Shown piece after piece: positions 1 to 8,809 of a stretch of 64,000 bases of DNA. This DNA comes from Neodiprion pinetum. Lineage: Eukaryota; Arthropoda; Insecta; Hymenoptera; Diprionidae. A program made the position numbers and the translations under genes. The DNA is taken from contig NC_060238.1 in NCBI RefSeq assembly GCF_021155775.2, positions 15,042,542 through 15,106,541 on the forward strand, given 5' to 3'. Numbering within the stretch: position 1 is the first letter of the stretch; each line of letters starts with the position of its first letter. Under the pieces are notes generated by a model. The model was not told the DNA's origin. It searched no databases and saw nothing but the letters and a program-made list of their open reading frames with translations.

Positions 1-2
1 CG

Positions 3-3000
3 AAACACCTCGTCGTTGCAAGACTGAAGAAAATGCTACGAAAAGTGGGAAGTTTAAAGGCAAACTGTGTCTTGTGTTGTAAATTCAATATAACGAAAAA
101 CGCTGAACATGTTGAGGAAATGAAATATTTTAACACCAGAAACCAAATCATCCTCCAGCCAGCTGACATACACGGGTGGTTCGAAGTGAACGTAAAGCAA
201 AAAGTGTTGGCCAAGGTGGAAGATTTTCAAGAGAGAGACTCTGGTTGGTCGCTGACCGAAATAATCAATTTGACTGTAAATATCAACAAGTACGTGCCAC
301 TGCGAGGCGGTGTGTTCACATACACACCACTACCCAAAGATATTCAAGATAAGAAGGCTGTCGTCAACATCCGCAACGGAGACGCGTATTGCTTTTTCTG
401 GTCGGTCACCGCAGCCCTCTTTCCAGCCAACAACAATCCCAGCGAAATCACTTCGTATCCACATTTCAGCTCAGTGCTACAATACGGAGGTTTGCATTTT
501 CCAATGTCTTTAGACCAGATTCCAAAATTTGAGAAACTTAACAAACTCTCAATTAACGTTTACGGTATAGATAGTGCGGAAAAACAAAAGCGTAGTGAAA
601 TTGTACCCATTTATTTGAGTCGAAACAAGTCTGATAAGCCTACAATCCATCTTTTAGTAATAGAGTCTGAAAACGACGACGATGACGATGATAGTATGGA
701 AAATATTGAAGAGAATGTAACACATCATTTTGCATGGATTCGGAATTTATCGCGGTTGACAAGTTCCCAAATTTCCAAACGCTCGCATCAGACGTGGTTG
801 TGCGATAGGTGTCTGTCTCATTTTAATTTCGAAAGATGTTTGATCAAGCACCGAGTTGATTGCATGAATTTGAATAAAACCAAAGTTATCTTACCAACAG
901 AAGAGGACAAGATTCTCAAATTTAATAATTTCAAGCACAAAGAAACCGTTCCGTTCTGCGTTTACGCAGATCTGGAATGTTTACTGCAGCCCACACATGA
1001 AAGTTTTGGGAAAAATAGAACAATTTATCAGAAGCATCTTCCGTATAGTATAGCTTACTATCTGCATTGTGCGTTTGACGATTCGCTTTCAGAATTCAAA
1101 ATTAATCGCGGAGAAACTTGCATCCAATGGTTTGTAAACGAGTTAAAGGAATTGGCACTTTCGTTAGAGGGATATTACAAGACTGTTGTACCGATGGAAC
1201 CACTAAATTTCAATCAGATCAACGAATTTGATGTGTCGGCGGTCTGTCATATTTGTGAAAAACCGTTTACGCCCACAGACGTGAAACATCGGGATCACTG
1301 TCATTTCACGGGAAAGTACCGTGGTGCTGCTCACCGCAGCTGTAATCTAAATTACCAAAATTCGCACACCATCCCAGTGATATTCCACAATCTTTCGGGT
1401 TACGATTCGCATTTTCTGATCAAAGCCCTGGGTACGTCATTCGAAGGTACTGTTAAACTATTACCTGTCAACAAAGAAAAGTACATTTCCTTCACTAAAT
1501 TCGTTAAGGGAACGGATGTAACGTTCCGTTTCATAGATTCGTACCGTTTCATGCCCAGCAGCCTCGAAAAATTATCATCGTATCTGGACGATTGCCGAAA
1601 AACAATAACACGTAAATTCTGCAGTAGCTTAAACAAATTTCGGTTATTGACTAGGAAAGGTGTCTTCCCGTACGAATACATAGACAGTTGGGAGAAGCTC
1701 GAGGAGAAATATTTACCAGCCAAAGAACAGTTTTATTCAAAATTAAACGACCGGAATATATCAGACGACGATTACGCACACGCGTGCGACGTATGGCAAA
1801 CCTTTAACGTCCAAACTTTGGGAGAGTATTCGGACTTGTATTTACAGACGGACGTGTTTTTACTGGCTGACGTTTTTCAAAATTTTCGACAGAATTGTTG
1901 GACGACGTACAAACTGGACCCGTTACATTACTACACAGCGCCCGGTCTGTCGTTTGATGCAATGTTAAAATGTACAGGCATCGAACTCGAGCTTCTCACC
2001 GACATAGACATGGTTATGTTTATCGAAAAGGGTATTCGTGGTGGTGTGTCACAGTGTTCGAACAGATATGCAAAGGCCAACAACAGGTACATGGGAGAGG
2101 AATTCGATCCTGAGATCGAAGAATCTTATCTCATGTACTTTGACGTTAATAATTTGTACGGTGCAGCTATGAGCTTTGCTCTGCCATACAGTTCCTTCGA
2201 ATGGGTATCAGACTTCAGACAATGCGACGTTCTTACCATCTCGGACGATGCGGAGTTTGGTTACATACTGGAGGTGGATTTGGAATATCCTGCGGAACTG
2301 CATGAAGCTCATAAGGATTTACCACTGTGTCCGGAGCACTACATACCTCCGATCTCGAATAGTAAGAAACCGAAATTGACGCCCACGCTATTTTCCAAGA
2401 AAAACTACGTTGTTCACTACAGCGTTTTGAAACAATGCTTACAATTAGGCTTAAAATTACTTCGAATTCACAGAGTTCTCAAATTCAGGCAAACCCCGTG
2501 GCTCAAAAAATATATCGATTTGAATACCGATTTGCGAAAAAAATCTGACAACGAATTTGAGAAAAATTTTTACAAGCGAATGAACAACGCAGTTTTTGGT
2601 AAAACTATGAAAAACGTGCGAAAGTACAGAGATGTTCGATTGATCACCGAATGGGATGGACGGTACGGTGCGAGAGCTATCATAGCCAAGCCTAATTTTC
2701 ACAGCTGCACCGTTTTCGACAAAGAGATGGTTATCGTCGAAATGAATAAGACGAAAGTCAAATTGAATAAACCATTGTATGCAGGTTTTTCCATCCTGGA
2801 TCTATCTAAAACATACATCTATGATTTTCATTACAATTACATTAAGCAGAAATTCGGCAACCGAGCAAAATTAATGTACACGGATACCGACAGTTTGATT
2901 TACAATTTTACCGTCCCCGACATATACGAACACATGAAGGAGGACTTGCACAAATTCGACACGTCGGATTATCCTCTTGACAACGTTTACGGAATACCTC

Positions 3001-3359
3001 GAGCAAACAAAAAAGTTCTCGGCTTGATGAAAGACGAGAATAACGGGAAAATCATGTCGGAATTTGTAGGGTTACGAGCTAAATTGTACGCATTCCGAGT
3101 CTTGGGAGATGAAAAAGACAACAAACGTGCCAAAGGTGTTAGAGGATCAGCGTTAAGAAAAATAACCTTCAACGATTATTTGGACTGTGCGTTGAAACGT
3201 GAAAATCTATCCTCAAATCAGCATTTGATCATGAGTCGAAAGCATGAGGTATATACCGTAGAACAGCAGAAAGTAGCACTGAGCTGGAATGACGACAAGC
3301 GGATCGTGTTTCAAAACACGACCGATACGCTTCCGTGGGGTTACAAGCCTGCACCGTAG
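3..3359 (+). CDS. POLB: Polinton protein-primed family B DNA polymerase (5' partial)
   Basis: DNA polymerase expected to replicate the element from its termini by protein priming. The frame is open through the left window edge, so the N terminus is missing; the first ATG inside is at 33 (1,108 residues). Counted from that ATG I see a C2H2-like finger (~255-280), Exo I (ADLE, ~313), a CxxC/HDHCHF/CN zinc motif of endonuclease VII type (~405-438), Exo II (SGYDSHF, ~455), Exo III (TDVFLLAD, ~607), Pol A (DVNNLYG, ~705), Pol B (NNAVFGKT, ~852) and Pol C (YTDTDS, ~949). All catalytic acidic residues are present and no internal stop occurs. It ends 285 bp before the convergent integrase. The copy at 25.7-29.4 kb is a clear but well diverged relative. 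Confidence 0.93.
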   Translation, partial: KHLVVARLKKMLRKVGSLKANCVLCCKFNITKNAEHVEEMKYFNTRNQIILQPADIHGWFEVNVKQKVLAKVEDFQERDSGWSLTEIINLTVNINKYVPLRGGVFTYTPLPKDIQDKKAVVNIRNGDAYCFFWSVTAALFPANNNPSEITSYPHFSSVLQYGGLHFPMSLDQIPKFEKLNKLSINVYGIDSAEKQKRSEIVPIYLSRNKSDKPTIHLLVIESENDDDDDDSMENIEENVTHHFAWIRNLSRLTSSQISKRSHQTWLCDRCLSHFNFERCLIKHRVDCMNLNKTKVILPTEEDKILKFNNFKHKETVPFCVYADLECLLQPTHESFGKNRTIYQKHLPYSIAYYLHCAFDDSLSEFKINRGETCIQWFVNELKELALSLEGYYKTVVPMEPLNFNQINEFDVSAVCHICEKPFTPTDVKHRDHCHFTGKYRGAAHRSCNLNYQNSHTIPVIFHNLSGYDSHFLIKALGTSFEGTVKLLPVNKEKYISFTKFVKGTDVTFRFIDSYRFMPSSLEKLSSYLDDCRKTITRKFCSSLNKFRLLTRKGVFPYEYIDSWEKLEEKYLPAKEQFYSKLNDRNISDDDYAHACDVWQTFNVQTLGEYSDLYLQTDVFLLADVFQNFRQNCWTTYKLDPLHYYTAPGLSFDAMLKCTGIELELLTDIDMVMFIEKGIRGGVSQCSNRYAKANNRYMGEEFDPEIEESYLMYFDVNNLYGAAMSFALPYSSFEWVSDFRQCDVLTISDDAEFGYILEVDLEYPAELHEAHKDLPLCPEHYIPPISNSKKPKLTPTLFSKKNYVVHYSVLKQCLQLGLKLLRIHRVLKFRQTPWLKKYIDLNTDLRKKSDNEFEKNFYKRMNNAVFGKTMKNVRKYRDVRLITEWDGRYGARAIIAKPNFHSCTVFDKEMVIVEMNKTKVKLNKPLYAGFSILDLSKTYIYDFHYNYIKQKFGNRAKLMYTDTDSLIYNFTVPDIYEHMKEDLHKFDTSDYPLDNVYGIPRANKKVLGLMKDENNGKIMSEFVGLRAKLYAFRVLGDEKDNKRAKGVRGSALRKITFNDYLDCALKRENLSSNQHLIMSRKHEVYTVEQQKVALSWNDDKRIVFQNTTDTLPWGYKPAP

Positions 3360-3644
3360 CTTTATAAATTACCGTAATCTGTGTAGGACTTAATTTATAA
3401 CTGTACCATGATGTATTATTATGTAGAGCTTAATTTTTTTTCAACTGTACCATGATGTATAAAATATTATTATTATGCAGGATGGTTAATAAGAACGCTC
3501 CGAAGTATAAAAAAAAAATTTGTACAACGATGCATATGTCTGTTGATTGTCTAAAAAAAAAACGAAGATGTATACTTGTCATGTGTCGGGTATGAAATAA
3601 AGAGACACATACCTTTTTACAAAAAAAATTCATTTATTCAAAAG
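3360..3644. terminator. Bidirectional polyadenylation region between convergent PolB and integrase
   Basis: AATAAA on the plus strand at 3596-3601 serves PolB and its reverse complement at 3633-3638 serves the integrase; the two signals are only 31 bp apart, so the transcripts overlap slightly. The rest of the 285-bp gap is AT-rich with an imperfect direct repeat around the words ctgtaccatgatgtat at about 3402 and 3443. No gene seen. Confidence 0.6.
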
Positions 3645-4571
3645 TTACATGTCCGATTCGTTTATCCAACTGTTGTGTGTATTGTCAAAACCTAACCATT
3701 TAACGTATATTTTTCTTCCACGCTTCTTGAGCACCTTCTCCACCAGATAGATATCCGGATGCTTAACCTTGAGGAGCTCTTGTTCGTAGAAACCACCAGC
3801 GATGGGTTGATCTCGGTAGTCTTTGAGCTTGTACGTCACAGGATGAGTATTTTCCACTCGACTTATCGTGAATATTTCAGTCGTCCAATTGGGAGTGTAA
3901 CCTTTCTCGAAGACATTTTTGAATTTGCTGATTCGAACTTTGTCGCCAGATTTGAATTTTGCCGATATGGTAGGTATCGCTCGAAGCCCTCCGTACGCCT
4001 GACGTAATAACAGCCTCTCGTTTGCAACGGTGACATCCGACGGTTTCATTCTTATGGTTCGGTGTTTGGTGTTGTTGTAAGCCGAAACCAAATCAGATAA
4101 GATATCGAGCCACTTGAAGCTTCCTTGCATGCTGAACCGCGTCCACATTTTACCTTTCAGCGTGCGATTGAAACGTTCACAGATCGAAGCCTTCAAATTA
4201 CTGTACGTGGAGTAAAGTTTGATTCCGTAGCGTATCATAAGCGATTCGAATTTCGAGTTGTAAAATTCCGTTCCTCTGTCGACGTGTAAATTTTTCGGCA
4301 CCCGTCCTTCGACAAGCACAGATTCCATTGCCTTCGTAACATCATCTCCAGACTTGCTCTTTATCGGTACAGTCCACGCATACTTTAAAAAGATATCAAT
4401 GACTGTGAGCATGTACTTGTAACCTTTGTTTTGTCCAGCGTACGACGTCATATCAACAAGATCCGCCTGCCAGGTCTCGTCGATGCCGCGCACGTCTACA
4501 CGTCGACGTGGGTAATTCCGGCGTGCAGGTTTATGCAGTTCCGTCACCAGTGCTTGCTTTTTCTCGTTCAT
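3645..4571 (-). CDS. INT: Polinton retrovirus-like integrase with C-terminal chromodomain
   Basis: Integrase that would join the element to new chromosomal sites. 308 residues from a real ATG at 4571. The catalytic triad is visible as D37 (WQADLVD), D98 (HVDRGTEF) and E132 (ASICERFNR), a D,D33E arrangement. An SH3-like C-terminal part follows (~200-260), then a chromodomain-like end (YLVEKVLKKRG...YVKWLGF, ~278-308). An N-terminal HHCC zinc domain is not visible in this frame. Its first codons overlap the end of the upstream 133-residue ORF by 41 bp in another frame, so both may come from one transcript. A polyadenylation signal lies just downstream. It looks intact; a decayed relative is at 35.6-36.4 kb. 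Confidence 0.92.
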   Translation of the reverse strand: MNEKKQALVTELHKPARRNYPRRRVDVRGIDETWQADLVDMTSYAGQNKGYKYMLTVIDIFLKYAWTVPIKSKSGDDVTKAMESVLVEGRVPKNLHVDRGTEFYNSKFESLMIRYGIKLYSTYSNLKASICERFNRTLKGKMWTRFSMQGSFKWLDILSDLVSAYNNTKHRTIRMKPSDVTVANERLLLRQAYGGLRAIPTISAKFKSGDKVRISKFKNVFEKGYTPNWTTEIFTISRVENTHPVTYKLKDYRDQPIAGGFYEQELLKVKHPDIYLVEKVLKKRGRKIYVKWLGFDNTHNSWINESDM

Positions 4572-4932
4572 ATTCCAACGCTATTAGTCTGGTGTCCAAT
4601 TTGAAAATGATTTCCGCGTTTCGAGTCGACAAGTCTCTGTCTGTTTTAAGGTCTGTGTAGAAGGTATCCAAGGCTTTCTCCGTGGTGATCTCCAAAGTTT
4701 TGGTCATTTGATCGAGGTTGTCGATTTGTTTTTGCAGCACGTTGAATTTTCGTCTCAAGATTTTTAAAGTTACAGCACTGTTCGGTGCTGTGGGTTCTGC
4801 GACGTTGCACAGTCTCTTGTTCCGTATATCGTAATGCCCATCCGCTGTTATTTGAAACCCGACACCCGGAGGACCGCGAGTGCTCGCAGCTGTCTTTTCA
4901 TTCAGCTGGCGTCCAGACACGTCGATGCTCAT
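4531..4932 (-). CDS. Conserved-looking Polinton protein, coiled-coil C-terminal half, function unknown
   Basis: 133 residues from an ATG at 4932. The N-terminal third (MSIDVSGRQLNEKT...GFQITADGHYDIRNKRLCNV) is glycine/polar and reads like a short beta-rich repeat of the kind found in fibre or spike proteins. Residues ~55-125 are a heptad-rich helix (LKILRRKFNVLQKQIDNLDQM...). A short beta head followed by a coiled coil suggests a structural or attachment protein, which is inference only. It lies between the 304-residue gene and integrase on the same strand, with 33 bp and an overlap respectively, so polycistronic or alternative expression is likely. I do not recognise a named family. Confidence 0.6.
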   Translation of the reverse strand: MSIDVSGRQLNEKTAASTRGPPGVGFQITADGHYDIRNKRLCNVAEPTAPNSAVTLKILRRKFNVLQKQIDNLDQMTKTLEITTEKALDTFYTDLKTDRDLSTRNAEIIFKLDTRLIALEYEREKASTGDGTA

Positions 4933-4965
4933 CTCGTAAATGATTGCAGAGTCGACGAGAATTGG

Positions 4966-5880
4966 CTAATAAATGATTCCGGCTTCCCGCAATTCTTCCA
5001 GAATCGACATAATTTCATTGTTGTGACTTGTATTCCCAGCTGCTTGAGATGCCAGGAGTAAACGAAGACGTTTCACCAGCTCGTTAGCGTCGTCCCAGAA
5101 AATATAATCTGTTTTAACACCTTGTCGAGTAACCCAAGCCTGAGGTAGCAGAACACCTTTGCCCGTACGCTTCGACATCTGTGACAACGGTGATACGTCT
5201 TTGCCTGACGTAGAAATATTCAGCAGCTCAGCAATTAAATGTTTGAATTTGACGCTCTGAGCGTTTCGGATAGGCTCGGTGGCGCTATAGTACTTTCTGT
5301 GAGCATTTGTTGCGAGAAGGATATTTCTGTAATTCTCCCTGTCGTTGAGGGTAACGTGAGCGCTGTTGGGCATCTTTTTAAACAGCAGCTCCAGCAGTCC
5401 TTGAGTTTTCGGATAGAGCGTCTTGCCTATGCGAACGGAATCGCGCTCGAAGCTTATCGGTGAATCACCAACCATCAGCCCGGCAGTAGAAAGACTCCGT
5501 ACCCCGTACACGGTATCTAACTCCTGCTGTCTTTGTTTATCGTTGAGCATCTCAAGATATTCATCCTCTGATCTCACCGACGATTCCGTGACGGTTTGAT
5601 CCTCTTCCTCTGCAGTTGCAGAAGAATCTTCCATTTCGTTCTTCAACTCATCCTTCGTTTCAGTTTTGAGTTCTTCCTTCACCTCTTCCTTGACAAGTTT
5701 CGTACCTCGAGAAACATTGACTAATTCCTGCAGCGGGGTTACCACAGGTTTGAAGACATCCTTCATTGTTTCCTGCAGCGACTCTTTTCCCGTCTTGAGG
5801 ATTCTGTGCTTACGACGAATCGCATTACTCGCTTGAGCGATACGATGCAAGACTTCTTTTTCCTTACGAATTTCCTGCAT
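4966..5880 (-). CDS. Polinton protein of unknown function (DUF8207-like)
   Basis: 304 residues from an ATG at 5880. The N-terminal third is charged and helical, with a Glu/Lys-rich stretch at ~60-105 (KEEVKEELKTETKDELKNE). The C-terminal domain (~120-300) contains a sequence of the type YGVRS...VGDSPISFE...IGKTLYPKTQGLLELLFKKMP, which I associate with an uncharacterised domain recurrent in insect Mavericks (recalled as DUF8207, not checked). It is probably virion-related because it is present in complete elements with capsid genes; no enzymatic motif is visible. A TATA-like/ACAGT promoter lies about 30 nt upstream of the ATG. Confidence 0.75.
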   Translation of the reverse strand: MQEIRKEKEVLHRIAQASNAIRRKHRILKTGKESLQETMKDVFKPVVTPLQELVNVSRGTKLVKEEVKEELKTETKDELKNEMEDSSATAEEEDQTVTESSVRSEDEYLEMLNDKQRQQELDTVYGVRSLSTAGLMVGDSPISFERDSVRIGKTLYPKTQGLLELLFKKMPNSAHVTLNDRENYRNILLATNAHRKYYSATEPIRNAQSVKFKHLIAELLNISTSGKDVSPLSQMSKRTGKGVLLPQAWVTRQGVKTDYIFWDDANELVKRLRLLLASQAAGNTSHNNEIMSILEELREAGIIY

Positions 5881-5906
5881 GTTGACACATCTAGTTCTGG
5901 AAAGCT

Positions 5907-5941
5907 ACTGTTCCGTCGTCTTCGAAGATCGTGTATTTTAT
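5907..5941 (-). promoter_or_regulatory. TATA-Inr core promoter for the 304-residue gene
   Basis: On the minus strand an ATAAAATA box (5941-5934) is followed by ACAGT at 5911-5907. The putative +1 A at 5909 is 31 nt from the box and 29 nt before the ATG at 5880. The spacing matches the other Polinton promoters in this element. Confidence 0.5.
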
Positions 5942-6717
5942 TCTTTTGTCATGTTTATGAAATTGTCAAAACCTCTCCTATACCGACCATTACCGAGCTC
6001 TCTATCCTTGTCGATCACTACGAAGCCATATTTGTCACCGTTCCAGCACGCCGCACACAAGTCTTTAAACTCTACGTACGACATATCGGTGTTTACATGA
6101 TCGTTGTACACGTGTCTCAGATTCATCTCGTCTTGTTTGAATAAGACCAGCAAGTTGGTGTTGTCGCGCACGAGATGCTTAGGGATTCGAGCGTACGTCT
6201 GACAAAGATAGAAACAGTCTACGTCGTGATGTCTACCCATACAAAAGTACGCGCGTATGTTATCCTGCTTCTCGCACGCTACGTCATCGAATATCATGAT
6301 CGAGTTAGGTCGCGTCTCGTTCGGTGCAATGACATGCTCATGCTCGTTAAAGGGGTAATACTCAACACCGTCGACATTTTCGAGCACTTGACTCAGAAAC
6401 TTGTATTTCGGCTGATTGAGAGATTTTGAGTAAACGTACAGGTTTTCGAACCTCAAGCCGTTCGGATGCGTTATAAGCGAAAATAATGCGTTGGTTTTGC
6501 CACAGTTGGATGGTCCGCAGAATACCGCACGTACACTACTCGGCAACAATTCGCCATTACGTTTTTTCCGTTTTGTACTCTGCTGTGTAAATTTGTCAAA
6601 ATTCATCACGGGCAGCTTGGCCGATTGTGTCTCGAACCTCATCTCAAACGTGACTGACTGGATTTTTCCATAAATGCATCGTTTATAACAACTTTCTCTC
6701 AGTCGCGGAGCGGACAT
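5938..6717 (-). CDS. ATP: Polinton packaging ATPase (FtsK/HerA, A32-like)
   Basis: Motor ATPase expected to pump element DNA into capsids. The frame is open to 6798, but I chose the ATG at 6717 (MSAPRLRESC; 259 residues); starts at MRFE or MNFD are also possible. From that ATG the Walker A motif GPSNCGKT is at 68-75 and the Walker B motif SIMIFDD ends at residue 145; an arginine-containing stretch (CQTYARIPKHLVRD) follows. Length and motif spacing fit Polinton ATPases. The start codon overlaps that of the divergent PLA2-like gene in the tetranucleotide CATG (6715-6718), so the two genes have no intergenic promoter unless each promoter lies inside the other gene. Confidence 0.92.
   Translation of the reverse strand: MSAPRLRESCYKRCIYGKIQSVTFEMRFETQSAKLPVMNFDKFTQQSTKRKKRNGELLPSSVRAVFCGPSNCGKTNALFSLITHPNGLRFENLYVYSKSLNQPKYKFLSQVLENVDGVEYYPFNEHEHVIAPNETRPNSIMIFDDVACEKQDNIRAYFCMGRHHDVDCFYLCQTYARIPKHLVRDNTNLLVLFKQDEMNLRHVYNDHVNTDMSYVEFKDLCAACWNGDKYGFVVIDKDRELGNGRYRRGFDNFINMTKE
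6670..6703 (+). promoter_or_regulatory. Weak TATA plus TCAGT initiator for the PLA2-like gene
   Basis: ATAAAT at 6670-6675 and TCAGT at 6699-6703 give a box-to-+1 spacing of about 31 nt. The ATG follows at 6716, so the 5' leader would be only about 15 nt. The site sits inside the ATPase coding region on the opposite strand. Confidence 0.45.
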
Positions 6718-7510
6718 GATTGTGCACACACGTGATCGTAAGCGATCGTCAAAAAAGCGATCAAGTGGGAAAGGTTTGGTAAATAGCATTATCAACAAAC
6801 TTCCGATCGAGTTGCATGTTCCCGGTTACCAGTACTGCGGCCCTGGCACCAAGTTGTCGAAAAGACTTGCGAGAGGCGATTCCGGTATCAATCCTCTCGA
6901 TGCAGCGTGTAAGGAACACGATATAGCGTATTCGAAAAATCGTGAGAACCTTGAAGCTAGAAGCGTTGCGGATAAAATATTAGCCGAAAAAGCTTGGAAA
7001 CGGGTTCTCGCAACGGACGCAAATTTGGGTGAGAAGGCAGCCGCTTGGGCTGTAGCTAACATGATGAAGGTGAAAACAAAGTTAGGCATGGGGTATCGAA
7101 AACCTAAGAACGTTTTCTTGAACAAAATCATACGAGCGGCAACACAGTCTATGATTCCAAGCTATGACGCGAAAACGAGCATCAAGTCTGCACTCAAAGG
7201 TGCTCGAGAAGCTGTGAAAAAAGAAGGTGGTAAACATAAAGTTCGATCACCGCGCGTTCTACCGGTACCCTCAAAAGTTGGCGGATTTCTACCTTTTCTC
7301 ATACCTATTTTTGCCAGTCTCAGCGCTACGGGTGCGTTAGCGGGAGGTGCTGCGGGTATAGCAAAGGCTGTAAACGATGCGAGCGCGGCTAAACGAGAAT
7401 TGGAGGAAAGCAAACGGCATAACAAAACGATGGAAGCGATCGCCTTAGGTAAAGGTCTCCATCTCAAACCTTACAAAAAGGGTTTTAGTCTTCATCTTTC
7501 AAAAAACTAA
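6716..7510 (+). CDS. Phospholipase A2-like minor virion protein of Polinton
   Basis: 264 residues. The N-terminal half has the calcium-loop motif YCGPGT (40-45) and the catalytic segment DAACKEHDIAY with His68-Asp69, as in parvovirus VP1-type PLA2 domains, which breach endosomal membranes. The N-terminal tail is basic (RDRKRSSKKRSS). The C-terminal half has a basic stretch (~155-185) and a glycine/alanine-rich hydrophobic segment (~188-220, GGFLPFLIPIFASL...), probably membrane-active. The order PLA2-like protein, protease, minor capsid, major capsid is typical of insect Polintons. It looks intact. Direct evidence that it is a virion component is lacking here. Confidence 0.82.
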   Translation: MIVHTRDRKRSSKKRSSGKGLVNSIINKLPIELHVPGYQYCGPGTKLSKRLARGDSGINPLDAACKEHDIAYSKNRENLEARSVADKILAEKAWKRVLATDANLGEKAAAWAVANMMKVKTKLGMGYRKPKNVFLNKIIRAATQSMIPSYDAKTSIKSALKGAREAVKKEGGKHKVRSPRVLPVPSKVGGFLPFLIPIFASLSATGALAGGAAGIAKAVNDASAAKRELEESKRHNKTMEAIALGKGLHLKPYKKGFSLHLSKN

Positions 7511-7533
7511 ATGTCAAGCTACCACGCCGAGCG

Positions 7534-7890
7534 TTGACCAACTGGGATTTGCTGAAGTATGCAAAAATCATGAAAATTCCATACTTCCGAGGTGTCTCTA
7601 TGCGCAACGAAATGCCCAAAACCGGGCCGCGTAAAAACGAAACAGCTGTAGTCAATCTCGACAATAAAGATGGTCCTGGGACACACTGGGTTGCGTATAA
7701 GAAACGCGGCAGCGATGTAGTTTACTTCGACAGTTTCGGTCATCTTCAACCGCCGTTAGACCTCGTGAAATATCTCGGTGTTGGTAGCGTTAAGTACAAC
7801 GACGAAAGGTATCAAGATTACGGTACATTCGATTGCGGACACTTGTGTCTGAAATTTCTAAGCGATAAGCTATATAAACATGACACGTAA
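7534..7890 (+). CDS. PRO: Adenain-like cysteine protease (start region doubtful)
   Basis: Maturation protease of the C5 (adenovirus protease) type. Taking position 7534 as residue 1 (a TTG codon), the catalytic set is His51 (GTHWVAY), Asp66 (YFDSFG), Gln94 and Cys101 (FDCGHLCL). The first in-frame ATG is at 7570, which would give 106 residues and still keep the catalytic residues. A separate ATG at 7511, one base after the stop of the PLA2-like gene, opens a nine-codon frame that ends at a TGA overlapping the start of the recognisable protease sequence. A small indel near 7530 may therefore have detached the original start. Otherwise the domain is complete. Confidence 0.82.
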   Translation: MTNWDLLKYAKIMKIPYFRGVSMRNEMPKTGPRKNETAVVNLDNKDGPGTHWVAYKKRGSDVVYFDSFGHLQPPLDLVKYLGVGSVKYNDERYQDYGTFDCGHLCLKFLSDKLYKHDT

Positions 7891-7905
7891 TTTAATAACG
7901 TCAGT
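7871..7905 (+). promoter_or_regulatory. TATA-Inr core promoter of the minor capsid gene
   Basis: TATATAAA at 7871-7878 and TCAGT at 7901-7905 place the box 32 nt before the initiator A at 7903. The minor capsid ATG is 18 nt further on. The box overlaps the last codons of the protease gene. Confidence 0.6.
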
Positions 7906-7920
7906 CGAGCACTCGCAGTC

Positions 7921-8607
7921 ATGGATGATTCGTTTACATTAACGATATCGGGAACGTCGTCGATTCTCGAAGCGCAATATTTTCCTCCGATCGAACTTGC
8001 TCTGAACAAAAATTATGTTCTCGGTCTCGTTGAACTGTTAACCTTCAATTCCATTCCCAACGTCGATGTCGGTCGCAATAAAATTTACGTAGCCGACAAG
8101 GTAGTCACTATATCCACTGGCAGCTACGAAATTGAGGATATTGAAAAGTATGTTCAAGACGCGTTAAAAAATACCGACATTGAAATCAGTATAAAGCCTA
8201 ACAATAATACGTTACGCAGCGAAATCAAATGTAACCATATCGTAGATTTGGAACCTGAGGATTCTATTGGTCAGCTTCTCGGATTTACACCGCGCGTATT
8301 GACAGCTAATCAAACTCACCATTCGGATATGCCTGTAACTATTCTCAAGGTCAACGCGTTGCAAGTCGAATGCAGCATTACAACGGGTGCCTACGTCAAT
8401 GGACATAAAGTGCATACTATTCACGAATTTTTCCCTATCGTTCCACCGGGATATAAGATCGTGGAAGTACCGTCGCACGTCATTTACCTTCCGATCACCG
8501 TCAAGACCATAGATCACGTGCAGCTTCGGTTAGTCGATCAAGACGGAGATCTGGTTAATTTTCGCGGAGAAGTTATAACTGTGAGACTGCACATCAAATC
8601 GCAATAA
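7921..8607 (+). CDS. Polinton minor capsid (penton) protein, single jelly-roll type
   Basis: 228 residues from an ATG 18 nt after a TCAGT initiator. The sequence is beta-rich throughout and has the strongly conserved penton-like segments of this family: YFPPIEL...KNYVLGLVELLTFNSIPN near the N terminus, NNNTLRSEIKC in the middle, DSIGQLLGF, HTIHEFFPIVPPGYKI and a C-terminal VDQDGDLVNFRGE block. Polinton minor capsid proteins are modelled as single jelly rolls forming pentameric vertices, which is family knowledge. The gene sits directly upstream of a 57-codon ORF and the major capsid gene, as expected. It appears intact. Confidence 0.88.
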   Translation: MDDSFTLTISGTSSILEAQYFPPIELALNKNYVLGLVELLTFNSIPNVDVGRNKIYVADKVVTISTGSYEIEDIEKYVQDALKNTDIEISIKPNNNTLRSEIKCNHIVDLEPEDSIGQLLGFTPRVLTANQTHHSDMPVTILKVNALQVECSITTGAYVNGHKVHTIHEFFPIVPPGYKIVEVPSHVIYLPITVKTIDHVQLRLVDQDGDLVNFRGEVITVRLHIKSQ

Positions 8608-8610
8608 AAG

Positions 8611-8784
8611 ATGGGTATTGTATATAACAGATTGACCAAAAAGAGTTATATCAGTAAGTCAGCATGTCCCGATCAAGTCAGTCATCGATCGATTCCCGAA
8701 CCGCTAACACGTCGAAACGTGGAGTTCCTGATAGCTCTGGGTCTAAAGCTGACACCTTTTGGAAAAGGAATTTCCGGCAAATGA
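8611..8784 (+). CDS. Small 57-residue Polinton ORF between the capsid genes
   Basis: The ATG is 4 nt after the minor capsid stop; stop at 8782-8784. The product starts MGIVYNRLTKKSYISKS, is basic, and has a segment of the form PLTRRNVEFLIALGLKL. I recall similar short ORFs with a YN..T...Y.SKS start in insect Mavericks at this position, which is why I list it. It overlaps the core promoter of the downstream gene. If the major capsid mRNA starts at 8653, this ORF must be read from the minor capsid transcript. Function unknown. Confidence 0.5.
   Translation: MGIVYNRLTKKSYISKSACPDQVSHRSIPEPLTRRNVEFLIALGLKLTPFGKGISGK
8621..8655 (+). promoter_or_regulatory. TATA-Inr core promoter of the major capsid gene
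   Basis: TATATAA at 8621-8627 and TCAGT at 8651-8655, 32 nt from the first T to the initiator A at 8653. The predicted transcript would first meet an ATG at 8664, which opens a separate 57-codon Ser/Arg-rich frame, then the major capsid ATGs at 8810 and 8822. Confidence 0.55.
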
Positions 8785-8809
8785 AACTGCGATTCTGCTG
8801 TTTCGTTGT

